DNA of 64,000 bases from an uncultured Eggerthellaceae bacterium (GTDB taxonomy: Bacteria > Actinomycetota > Coriobacteriia > Coriobacteriales > Eggerthellaceae): NCBI GenBank assembly GCA_910584145.1, contig CAJTXX010000004.1, positions 1 to 64,000 of the forward strand, in the 5' to 3' direction. Below the pieces are notes generated by a model. The model had not been told where the DNA came from, did not search any database, and worked only from the letters and a program-made list of their open reading frames with translations. A program made the translations under genes and the position numbers. This document shows, one piece after another, positions 16,347 to 23,888 of the stretch. Within the stretch, counting starts at the first letter, position 1; each line of letters opens with the position of its first letter.

Positions 16347-16486
16347 ATTATCGCACGATGGGCCCTCGCCATCGGCGCCCGGCGCGGTTCGGGAGAAAAT
16401 GGGTGCTGGCGTTGGTCCCGCACCAGCACCCTTCCCGATACACGCACGTTGCGCTTGCGCGCAAAGCATGCGTGGCAAAGTATAAT
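16347..16486. promoter_or_regulatory. Divergent leaderless promoters, trm9-like gene / elp3
   Basis: On the minus strand GATAAT (complement of 16347-16352) is 7 nt from the ATG at 16339. On the plus strand TATAAT (16481-16486) is 9 nt from the GTG at 16496. Neither start has a ribosome site. A palindrome TTGCGCGCAA (16455-16464) lies between and could bind a regulator. Confidence 0.6.
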
Positions 16487-16495
16487 CAGAAAACC

Positions 16496-18460
16496 GTGAA
16501 CGAAACGTTACTTGAGATAATAAACGCAATACGCGCAGAAGAGGCTGCGCCTGACGCTGCTGCGCGCCCGCTCGACGACGCATGGTTGGCGTCGGTCGTG
16601 CGCAGGCGCAACCGCGAGATGCGCGACGGCACGCGCCAGGTGGCGAAGAAGCGCCTGCTGCCGGCGTACCTGCGATTGCGCCGCGAGCAGCCGGAGGTGC
16701 TGGCGGCGTGGGGCGCGCCTGCGGGCAGCGCGGTGGATGAGCGCGTCATACGGCTGCTGCGCTCCAAGCCGCGGCGCACAGCCTCGGGCGTGGCGACCAT
16801 AACGGTGCTGACGAAGCCGTGGCCGTGCGCGGGGACGTGCGTGTTCTGCCCGAACGACGTCCGCATGCCGAAGAGCTATCTGGCTGACGAGCCCGCCTGC
16901 CAGCGCGCCGAGCGGTGCTCCTTCGACCCGTACCTCCAGGTGCTCGCGCGCCTGCGGGTGCTAGAGGATATGGGCCACGTGACCGACAAGGTGGAGCTGA
17001 TCGTGCTCGGGGGCACCTGGACCGACTATCCGCGCGCGTATCAGCTCTGGTTCATCGGCGAGCTGTTCCGTGCGCTCGCCGAGGCGGGCACGCCCGAGGC
17101 TGAGGCTCGGGCTGCCGAGCGGCGCCGCTCCTACGAGCAGCTGGGCGCTGCCTCGCCTGTGGGAGCGGCTGCTGCGGTGCAGCGGCAGGTGGATGCGGGC
17201 AGCCTCTCCTACAACGAGGCCTGGGAGCTGCTGTATGGCAGCGGGAGCGCCTGGGCGCAGGCGGCTCGCGCGCAATGCGGGACGCTCGCGGAAGTGCAGC
17301 AGTGGCAGCAGCGCGATGAGCTGGCTGCGCATCGCTGCGTCGGGCTCGTGGTGGAGACGCGGCCTGAGGCTATCTCGCCCGCAGAGCTGACCTTCCTGCG
17401 CCGCCTCGGCTGCACGAAGGTGCAAGTGGGCATCCAGAGCTTGGACGAGCGCATCCTAGCGGGTTGCGGGCGCCCGGTGCCGCTGTCCTGCATCGAGCGC
17501 GCCTTCGCGCTGCTGCGCCTGTTCGGCTTCAAGTCGCACATGCATATGATGGTGAACCTCCCGGGTGCTACGCCGGAGGGGGACGCGCGGGAATACCGCC
17601 TGCTCATGGACGATGCGCGCTTCCGCCCTGACGAGCTGAAGCTCTACCCGTGCTGTTTGGTGGCGAGCTCGCGCTTGGGCGCGCTGATGGAGAGCGGCGC
17701 GTGGCAGCCCTACAGCGAGGACGCGCTGGTCGAGCTGCTGGCCGCCGATGTGGCGAGCACGAATCCTTACGCCCGCATATCGCGCATGATACGTGACATC
17801 TCGGCGACCGATATCGTGGCGGGGAACAAGAAGACGAACCTGCGCCAGATGGTGGAAGCGCGCTTGCAGGGAGCGGGCGCGCCGGAGCCCCCGATAGGGG
17901 AGATGCGCCTGCGCGAGATCGGCACGGCCGAGGTGGACGCGCGCGACCTGCATCTGGAGGTGCTCCCTTATGAGACGACGGTGAGCGAGGAGCGCTTCCT
18001 GCAATGGGTGGATGGCGACGGCCGGTTGGCGGCGTTCCTGCGCCTCTCGCTGCCGAAGGAAGAGGCTCTGCGCGGTTTGCAGGGCGCATGCGCCGAGGAC
18101 GGCCTTCCCGCGCCCGGCCAAGCGATGATCCGCGAGGTGCACGTATATGGCAAGGTAGCCGCCCTGCACGAATCCGGAGAACCCAAAGGGACGGGGCAAA
18201 TGGCACTTTGCGCAGAGAGGGGAGGGTCTGCTTGCTCGGCCCCCGTTTCGTCTGCGCAAGGTGCCATTTGCCCCGTCCCTTTGGGTTCTGAGGGAGCGCA
18301 GCATGCGGGGCTCGGGCGAGCGCTCGTGGCCGAGGCGTGCGCGCAGTCGGCTGCGGCGGGCTTCACCGCCGTGAACGTGATAAGCGCTGTGGGCACGCGG
18401 GAGTATTACCGCTCGCTCGGCTTCGAGGATGCGGGCCTCTACCAGTGCAAGCAGCTCTGA
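16496..18460 (+). CDS. elp3: Elp3-family tRNA uridine(34) acetyltransferase
   Basis: A 654-residue single-chain Elp3. It joins a radical SAM domain (PCAGTCVFC gives CxxxCxxC; DEPACQRAERCSFDPYLQ; ELIVLGGTWTDYP; GLVVETRPEAI; VQVGIQSLDERIL) to a C-terminal GNAT domain (REVHVYGKVAAL, QHAGLGRALV, GTREYYRSLGFED). Elp3 makes the cm5 group on U34 of tRNAs from acetyl-CoA. GTG 16496 is chosen because it begins NETLLEI and lies just after a TATAAT box without a ribosome site. Odd: a 112-bp palindrome is inserted in frame inside the GNAT domain (residues ~561-598), between the conserved beta strand and the acetyl-CoA loop. The domain motifs on both sides are intact. Confidence 0.93.
   Translation: MNETLLEIINAIRAEEAAPDAAARPLDDAWLASVVRRRNREMRDGTRQVAKKRLLPAYLRLRREQPEVLAAWGAPAGSAVDERVIRLLRSKPRRTASGVATITVLTKPWPCAGTCVFCPNDVRMPKSYLADEPACQRAERCSFDPYLQVLARLRVLEDMGHVTDKVELIVLGGTWTDYPRAYQLWFIGELFRALAEAGTPEAEARAAERRRSYEQLGAASPVGAAAAVQRQVDAGSLSYNEAWELLYGSGSAWAQAARAQCGTLAEVQQWQQRDELAAHRCVGLVVETRPEAISPAELTFLRRLGCTKVQVGIQSLDERILAGCGRPVPLSCIERAFALLRLFGFKSHMHMMVNLPGATPEGDAREYRLLMDDARFRPDELKLYPCCLVASSRLGALMESGAWQPYSEDALVELLAADVASTNPYARISRMIRDISATDIVAGNKKTNLRQMVEARLQGAGAPEPPIGEMRLREIGTAEVDARDLHLEVLPYETTVSEERFLQWVDGDGRLAAFLRLSLPKEEALRGLQGACAEDGLPAPGQAMIREVHVYGKVAALHESGEPKGTGQMALCAERGGSACSAPVSSAQGAICPVPLGSEGAQHAGLGRALVAEACAQSAAAGFTAVNVISAVGTREYYRSLGFEDAGLYQCKQL
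18178..18289. repeat. Palindromic REP-like element inside elp3
   Basis: Arms 18178-18216 and 18251-18289 are complementary at 38 of 39 positions, with a 34-nt spacer. The reading frame of elp3 passes through it, adding about 37 Cys/Gly/Ala-rich residues. A 13-nt piece (AAGGGACGGGGCA) recurs at 41203-41215 before the helicase gene. No full second copy was found in the window. Confidence 0.85.
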
Positions 18461-18551
18461 TGGGAGATACGGCGCCTACCGCCAGAGCCGGCGATGCGCG
18501 GAGCTCGGCGTTCCCTATCCGCGGCCGCGCGGCTGCTGCCGCGGCCCGGCC

Positions 18552-19154
18552 TTAGAGGGCGGCTTTGATGGCTTCCAGCAGCTCGGCGTATTCGGTGTAG
18601 GCGGGCACATCCGGGTGCTCGGCGCGCAGGGCGTCGGTGGTGCGGAAGAAGAACCCGGCCTTCGAATCCAAGATCATCCCCACGTCGTTGTACGAGTCGC
18701 CCGAGGCGATGGTGTCGAACCCGGCGTCGTGCAGCGCGCGCACCGTGGTCAGCTTCGTCTCCGGGCAGCGCATCTGCCAGCCGGTTATCTCGCCGGTGGC
18801 CTCGTCGACCACGAGCTCGTTGCAGAAGATCGTGGGCCATCCCAGCTTCTCCATGAGCGGCTTGGCGAACTGCGAGAACGTGTCGGATATGATGATGACC
18901 TGCGTGAGCTCCCTCAGCTCGTCGAGGAAGGCGCGGGCGCCCGGCATGGGGTCGATGGTGGCTATAACCTTCTGTATCTCGGTCAGGCCCAGCCCATGCT
19001 GGCGCAGGATATCCAGCCGGTATGCCATCAGCTTGTCGTAGTCGGGCTCGTCGCGCGTGGTGCGCTCCAGCTCGGGGATGCCGGCCGCTTTCGCGAAATC
19101 TATCCAGATCTCGGGTACCAGCACGCCTTCAAGGTCTAGGCAAACGACGTTCAT
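18552..19154 (-). CDS. thrH: ThrH-like HAD phosphatase (phosphoserine phosphatase / homoserine phosphotransferase)
   Basis: A 200-residue HAD-family protein close to ThrH. Motif I is CLDLEGVLVPEIW (nucleophile Asp with second Asp replaced by Glu, as in ThrH), motif II IIISDTFSQF, motif III Lys in PETKL, motif IV SGDSYNDVGM. ThrH dephosphorylates phosphoserine and can transfer the phosphate to homoserine, touching serine and threonine synthesis. ATG 19154 follows AAGGAGCCCC. It converges on elp3 across a 91-bp gap holding only a weak GC hairpin at 18519-18544. It is divergent from the iron-sulfur gene at 19286. Confidence 0.9.
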   Translation of the reverse strand: MNVVCLDLEGVLVPEIWIDFAKAAGIPELERTTRDEPDYDKLMAYRLDILRQHGLGLTEIQKVIATIDPMPGARAFLDELRELTQVIIISDTFSQFAKPLMEKLGWPTIFCNELVVDEATGEITGWQMRCPETKLTTVRALHDAGFDTIASGDSYNDVGMILDSKAGFFFRTTDALRAEHPDVPAYTEYAELLEAIKAAL

Positions 19155-19285
19155 GGGGGCTCCTTCTGCGCCTCGCGCGGTCTGTTCCCGAAAAGAATAG
19201 CGCGGATGCGGCGGTTTGCGCGGGCATTTCGGCGAATGAGGGAGAGCAGGCCTTATAATCGGTGCAGGAAGCGGAAGGAGGCGGC

Positions 19286-20590
19286 ATGTCGGTACGCGAT
19301 TTCCTGGCTGCGTATGCGCAGAGCGAAGGCATCCACAACCCGAAGATGGACGCGCTGGTGCAGTTCAGCGCGCGGCAGCTGACCTGCTCGCATTGCGGCA
19401 AGTGCACCCGGCGCTGCCAGGTGCTGAGCACGCCGGGGCTGGATATCGGCCGCGTGGCTGCCGAGCACGACCGCTTGGCAGCGCTGCCGGAAGGCGAGCT
19501 GCCCGCTGCGCTGATGCAGCTTCTGAATGAGGACTTCCCGCTGTACAACGCGCTGCGCCAGTGCTGCTTCTGCGGCTACTGCACGGCGGAGTGCCCGCAC
19601 CACGTGCGCGCGCCGGAGGATATGCGGCCGTGGCGCGAGCTGTTCATGCGCACCGACATCATGCCGCCGGCCGACTCGCGCTTGGTCATGGTGGATGAGG
19701 AATGGCACATCTTCAGCGCGTACCGCGCCATCTATGGCATCGGGTATCCCGAATACGTCAGCCTCGATGCGGCGGCCGAGCACGGGCCGGGGCTGGTCGA
19801 TACGCTCTTCTTCCCCGGGTGCTCGCTGGTGAGCTATGCGCCGGAAGCGGTGCGCGCGGTGGGCGGCTGGCTCACCGATAGCGGCGTGGCATGGGCGCTC
19901 GGCGACGGATGCTGCGGGAGCCCCCTGATGAGCGCCGGGCTGTTCGAGCGCGCCGCGGGGCTGCGCGAGCGGTTCATCGCCCAGATGCAGCAGGCGGGCA
20001 TAACGCGCATGGTGACGGTGTGCCCGGGCTGCGCCGACGAGTTCGCCGACGACATGCCGGCGGGCATATCCATCGTGCCGCTGCCGGAGCTGCTGGAGCA
20101 GCTGGCGGCGCAGCGCGCGGCGCAGGGGCGCCCCAGCGGGTTCGCGCCGCTCGAGCGCGCATCTCTCACGTTCTTCGACTCATGCCACGATAGGGGCGAT
20201 GGGCGCAATGCGCGCGCCATCCGGCGCCTCATGCGCGAGCATCTGAGCGGGGCGTGCCAGCTCGAGATGGAGCATGCGCGCCGCCAGACGCTCTGCTGCG
20301 GCGCGGGCGGCGCGGTCGCCAGCTACGATGCCGAGCTGACCGACGACCGCGTGTGGCAGGTGATGGCCGAAGCGCGCGCGACCGGCGCGCAGACGGTGGT
20401 CACCATGTGCCCCACCTGCACCTATACGCTCGCGCAGGCGAACCTCTCCGCGCCCGGCAAGGGCATGGATTCCAAGCATTACCTCGAGGTGCTCTTCGGC
20501 GTTCAGATCGACTGGGCCCAGGTGTTCGACCAGCTCGGCGGCATGTGGACGGGCGAATACGGCCCGTGGCTCGCCGCCACGTTCTACTGA
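19286..20590 (+). CDS. HdrD/GlpC-like iron-sulfur (CCG-domain) oxidoreductase subunit
   Basis: 434 residues. Two classic 4Fe-4S motifs are in CSHCGKCTRRC (about residues 36-46) and CCFCGYCTAECPHH (about 87-100). Two CCG-type cysteine domains follow: FFPGCSLVSY, DGCCGSPL, CPGC and then FFDSCHD, LCCGAGG, CPTC. This is the layout of the electron-transfer subunits HdrD, GlpC and LldE-like proteins, which couple quinone or ferredoxin to a partner flavoprotein. ATG 19286 has AAGGAGG 6 nt upstream; a TATAAT lies at 19254-19259. No flavoprotein partner is adjacent, so it acts alone or with a distant subunit. The substrate is unknown. Confidence 0.88.
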   Translation: MSVRDFLAAYAQSEGIHNPKMDALVQFSARQLTCSHCGKCTRRCQVLSTPGLDIGRVAAEHDRLAALPEGELPAALMQLLNEDFPLYNALRQCCFCGYCTAECPHHVRAPEDMRPWRELFMRTDIMPPADSRLVMVDEEWHIFSAYRAIYGIGYPEYVSLDAAAEHGPGLVDTLFFPGCSLVSYAPEAVRAVGGWLTDSGVAWALGDGCCGSPLMSAGLFERAAGLRERFIAQMQQAGITRMVTVCPGCADEFADDMPAGISIVPLPELLEQLAAQRAAQGRPSGFAPLERASLTFFDSCHDRGDGRNARAIRRLMREHLSGACQLEMEHARRQTLCCGAGGAVASYDAELTDDRVWQVMAEARATGAQTVVTMCPTCTYTLAQANLSAPGKGMDSKHYLEVLFGVQIDWAQVFDQLGGMWTGEYGPWLAATFY

Positions 20591-20595
20591 GGCGG

Positions 20596-21375
20596 TCAGG
20601 CGGCCACTACGATGCGGTAGTTCGCGTCGTCGCCGCAGCAGGTCTGCAGGATGATCGATTCGCCGTAGCCGGTCACGCGCTGCTGGATATCCTCCCAGGC
20701 GGTGGTGTCGGGCACGGTGAACACGTCTACCACGCGATAGGTGCGCGCGGCCCCTGCGCTGTCGGTGACGGTGATGGCATCGCCGGGCGCGAGGTCCATC
20801 ACATGGTGGAAGGGGCCGGGGTTGTGACCGATGAAGTAGCCCCACGAGCCATCGGTGGTGCTGTCGGAGCCCATCCAGAGGCCCGCGCCGGAGGACGGCG
20901 CGGTGGTGGCAAGATACGCGCTGACGTATGGCATGGCATCGCCGTCGATATCGATGGTGGCGAAGGCCGGCTGCGCCGGAGCGGCAGCGTGCTCGCTGGC
21001 GGCAGCATCCGCTTCAGCCTCGGCTTCGGCAGCGGCTTGCGCAGCGGCGGCCTCGGCCGTGCCGGCCACCTGCCCGCTCACCAGGTCGGCTTGCGTGTCG
21101 AGCAGCGCGTCCCCTTCGCTCACCGAGAACGTGCATACCCGGCTCACCGCCATGTTGATGCCGGCGTCGAGGGGCGATGCGCCGCCTGACTGCTCCTGAG
21201 CTGCTCCGGTGAGCTCGCTCGCGGCCGCGCCGCCTCCGAGCGGGTGCGCGAGCGCTGCGAGGGGAGATGCCGCGATGAGCGCGGCAGCAGCAGCGCCGAT
21301 GAGCGCTGCGATGATTGCATCTATGCGTGCGGTGCCGCTTCGCACGGCGGCCGCCTGATGCACCTGGTAAGACAT
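20596..21375 (-). CDS. Sortase-fold exported protein (solitary sortase)
   Basis: A 259-residue protein. An N-terminal helix (DAIIAALIGAAAAALIAA, ~19-36) anchors or exports it. A long Ala/Glu-rich linker (residues ~110-135) precedes a sortase domain: GYFIGHNPG gives the catalytic His, SIILQTCCG the Cys, and ANYRIVV the Arg, in the standard order. The domain is closer to class E/F housekeeping-type enzymes than to sortase B, but class assignment is uncertain. No LPxTG-type substrate gene is adjacent. It converges on the iron-sulfur gene with a 5-bp gap. ATG 21375 lies after GGAAGG-type sequence. Likely site: outer face of the membrane. Confidence 0.82.
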   Translation of the reverse strand: MSYQVHQAAAVRSGTARIDAIIAALIGAAAAALIAASPLAALAHPLGGGAAASELTGAAQEQSGGASPLDAGINMAVSRVCTFSVSEGDALLDTQADLVSGQVAGTAEAAAAQAAAEAEAEADAAASEHAAAPAQPAFATIDIDGDAMPYVSAYLATTAPSSGAGLWMGSDSTTDGSWGYFIGHNPGPFHHVMDLAPGDAITVTDSAGAARTYRVVDVFTVPDTTAWEDIQQRVTGYGESIILQTCCGDDANYRIVVAA

Positions 21376-21642
21376 GGTCGCCTACCTTCCGCGTCCGTCG
21401 TGAAGGCCTTCTCTCCTCATGTCTTCCGAACCTCTGGGCCCATCGTATGCGCTGGCGAGCGCACCTGCCAGCGCGTGCGCCTGATGCAACGTGCCCGATG
21501 CGCAACCGTAATGCCCTCGGCCTCGCGCCGATACATTCCCGAAAAGTGCGCGCGGGTACGGGAAATGCGCCATATCGCGCGAGCCGGTGGTGGGATTCGG
21601 GGTAATATGTAACCGACAAGAACCTACGAGAAGGCGGTGCGC

Positions 21643-22359
21643 ATGGCAGACGGTTACAAGTACGACCGCGTGCTCTTGAAGCTATCGGGCGAGGCGCTGG
21701 CGGGGGACCAGGGTTACGGCATAGACCCGAAGGTGGTGAACGACCTCGCCGACGAGATAGCCGACATCGTGCAGGACGGTGTGCAGCTGGCGGTCGTGGT
21801 GGGCGGCGGCAACATCTTCCGCGGGCTCGCCGGCTCGGCTGAGGGCATGGACCGCGCGCAGGCTGACTACATCGGCATGCTCGCCACCGTCATGAACGCG
21901 CTGGCCCTGCAGGACGCCTTCGAGCGCCATGGCATCTTCTCGCGCGTGCAGAGCGCGATCAATATGCAGGAGGTCAGCGAGCCGTACATCCGCCGCCGCG
22001 CCGTGCGCCACTTGGAGAAGGGGCGCGTGGTCATCTTGGCTGCGGGCACCGGCAATCCGTATTTCACCACCGACACCACCGCGGCGCTGCGCGCATGCGA
22101 GCTGGATGTCGATTGCCTGATGAAGGCCACGAAGGTGGACGGGGTCTACGACAGCGACCCGGCGAAGAACGCCGACGCGCAGCGCTTCGACCACATAAGC
22201 TACCTGGAGGTGCTGAACCGCGGCCTGAACGTGATGGACGCCACGGCCACCTCGCTGTGCATGGATAACGACGTGCCCATGATCGTGTTCGACCTGACCC
22301 GCCGCGGCAACATCCAGCGCGCGCTTCGGGGCGAGGACGTGGGTACCACGATAGATTAG
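21643..22359 (+). CDS. pyrH: UMP kinase
   Basis: A 238-residue UMP kinase of the amino-acid-kinase fold, making UDP for RNA, peptidoglycan and polysaccharide synthesis. Seen: LLKLSGEALAG, VVVGGGNIFRG, AAGTGNPYFTTDTTAALRA, KATKVDGVYDSDP and the MDNDVPMIVFDL C-terminal strand. ATG 21643 is chosen since GAGAAGGCGG ends 5 nt before it; GTG 21637 is also in frame. A TAATAT box at 21603-21608 may be the promoter. It heads the conserved pyrH-frr-uppS-cdsA-dxr cluster, 12 bp before frr. The 267-bp gap upstream shows nothing else recognisable. Confidence 0.96.
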   Translation: MADGYKYDRVLLKLSGEALAGDQGYGIDPKVVNDLADEIADIVQDGVQLAVVVGGGNIFRGLAGSAEGMDRAQADYIGMLATVMNALALQDAFERHGIFSRVQSAINMQEVSEPYIRRRAVRHLEKGRVVILAAGTGNPYFTTDTTAALRACELDVDCLMKATKVDGVYDSDPAKNADAQRFDHISYLEVLNRGLNVMDATATSLCMDNDVPMIVFDLTRRGNIQRALRGEDVGTTID

Positions 22360-22371
22360 AAAGGACGCGCA

Positions 22372-22935
22372 ATGGCTGATATCGACGAGATCCTGATGGG
22401 CGCCGAGGAGCGCATGGAGAAGGCGCTCGGCTCGCTGCATGACAACTTCGCCTCGGTGCGCACCGGCCGCGCGAACGCGATGGTGCTCGACCGTATCAAG
22501 GTCGACTATTACGGCACGCCCACGCCCATCAACCAGATGGCGGGCGTGAAGTCGCCCGATGCGCATCTGCTGGTCATCGAGCCGTGGGACAAGACGGCGC
22601 TGAAGGACATCGAGCGCGCCATCTTAGAGAGCGACCTGGGCGTGACGCCGAACAACGACGGTTCGGTGATACGCCTGCCGTTCCCGCAGCTGACCGAGGA
22701 GCGCCGCCGCGAGCTGGCGAAGAACTGCCGCACCTATGCCGAGGAGGCGCGCGTCGCCCTGCGCAACATCCGCCGCGACGCGAACGGCGCCATCGAGAAG
22801 GCCGAGAAGAACGACGGCCTACCCGAGGACGATGCGCGCCGCGCCGAGGACGCTGTGCAGAAGCTGACCGACAAGCACGTCGCCGAGGTGGACGCTGCGC
22901 TGAAGGCTAAAGAAGCCGAGGTCATGGAGGTGTAA
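22372..22935 (+). CDS. frr: Ribosome recycling factor
   Basis: A 187-residue RRF, which with EF-G splits post-termination ribosomes. Characteristic blocks: FASVRTGRANAMVLDRIKVDYYGTPTPINQMA, WDKTALKDIERAI, DLGVTPNNDGSVIRLPFPQLTEERR, and a C-terminal ALRNIRRDANGAIEK helix. Ribosome site AAAGGACGCGC lies before ATG 22372. It is cotranscribed with pyrH and is followed immediately by a strong hairpin at 22937-22965. Confidence 0.97.
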   Translation: MADIDEILMGAEERMEKALGSLHDNFASVRTGRANAMVLDRIKVDYYGTPTPINQMAGVKSPDAHLLVIEPWDKTALKDIERAILESDLGVTPNNDGSVIRLPFPQLTEERRRELAKNCRTYAEEARVALRNIRRDANGAIEKAEKNDGLPEDDARRAEDAVQKLTDKHVAEVDAALKAKEAEVMEV

Positions 22936-22936
22936 G

Positions 22937-22965
22937 GTCCTGCTCGCCTCCGAGGCGAGCAGGAC
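22937..22965. terminator. Perfect hairpin after frr
   Basis: A 13-bp perfect stem (22937-22949, 22953-22965) with a 3-nt loop, starting 2 nt after the frr stop. No T run follows. It may attenuate transcription into uppS or stabilise the pyrH-frr message. Confidence 0.6.
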
Positions 22966-23114
22966 GGGCTGAGGCTGCGGAGCCCTATCGCGCTCCATCG
23001 CCGCATCCGAGCTCGGGGCCGCGCGAGGGCGTGCGCCGCAGGGGCTCTAGGCGGAGAGGGGCGCTCTGTGAGCGGGCTCCTCGCTTCGCCGCGAACGACA
23101 CGGAGCCGTTTCAT

Positions 23115-23888
23115 TTGAAGGAACTGAGCTACATATTCCCGAACCCGCCTGCTGATGCCGATCCGGCCCGGTTGGACCTCGCGCGCATCCCGCAGCATAT
23201 CGCCGTCATCATGGACGGCAATGGGCGATGGGCGAAGCAGCGTGCGCTGAACCGGCTGCGCGGGCACAAGGCCGGCATCGGGGCGGTGCGCGAGACGATA
23301 CGCTGCGCGAGCGATCTGGGCGTGCGCTATCTCACCATCTACTCGTTCTCCACCGAGAACTGGAAGCGCCCGACCGACGAGGTCGTGGGGTTGATGAACC
23401 TCTTCGCTAAGACGATGCTCGCCGAGGTGGACGAGCTGCATGAAGAGCATGTGCGCGTGATGACCATCGGCGATCTGTCGCCGCTGCCGGACGACACGCG
23501 CGAGGCGTTCGAGCTGGCGTGGGAGAAGACGCGCGGCAACGACGGCATGACGCTCGTGGTGGCGGTGAATTACGGCGGCAGGGCGGAGATCGTCCATGCG
23601 GCGCGCGCGTTCATGCGCGAGGCGGCCGATGCGGCGCATGCGGGCGATGCGGTGCCGGAGCTGACCGAGGAGGCGCTGACCCAGCACCTCTACACCGCCG
23701 ATGCGCCCGACCCTGAGCTGCTGATACGCACGAGCGGGGAGATGCGGCTGTCGAATTTCATGCTGTGGCAGGCGGCTTATTCCGAGTTCGTGTGCTCGCA
23801 GGTGCTCTGGCCCGATTTCGACCGCTACGAGCTTCTGCGGTGCCTGCTGGAATACCAATCGCGCGACCGGCGCTTCGGAGCCGTGTGA
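23115..23888 (+). CDS. uppS: Undecaprenyl diphosphate synthase (cis-prenyltransferase)
   Basis: About 257 residues. Catalytic loop IAVIMDGNGRWAKQR with the essential Asp, then GHKAGIGAVRETI, TIYSFSTENWKRP, and RTSGEMRLSNFMLWQ plus WPDF at the C-terminus. It builds the C55 lipid carrier for peptidoglycan. The start is uncertain: TTG 23115 after GGAG at 23102-23105 gives a normal N-terminus; the open frame runs back to GTG 23031. The preceding 179-bp gap contains the frr hairpin and a GCTCCTCGCTTCGCCGCG stretch resembling the module at 6.7 and 54.2 kb. The stop overlaps the cdsA start. Confidence 0.92.
   Translation: MKELSYIFPNPPADADPARLDLARIPQHIAVIMDGNGRWAKQRALNRLRGHKAGIGAVRETIRCASDLGVRYLTIYSFSTENWKRPTDEVVGLMNLFAKTMLAEVDELHEEHVRVMTIGDLSPLPDDTREAFELAWEKTRGNDGMTLVVAVNYGGRAEIVHAARAFMREAADAAHAGDAVPELTEEALTQHLYTADAPDPELLIRTSGEMRLSNFMLWQAAYSEFVCSQVLWPDFDRYELLRCLLEYQSRDRRFGAV

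Noticed and set aside
13683..16583. A 966-residue open frame on the minus strand
   Set aside because: It runs antisense through queD and the radical SAM gene with Arg/Ala/His-rich, low-complexity composition and no motif; typical GC-rich shadow.
23031..23114. Extended N-terminus of UppS from GTG 23031
   Set aside because: Unlike the family, Arg-rich, and no suitable ribosome site; TTG 23115 after GGAG gives a normal start, though this is not certain.
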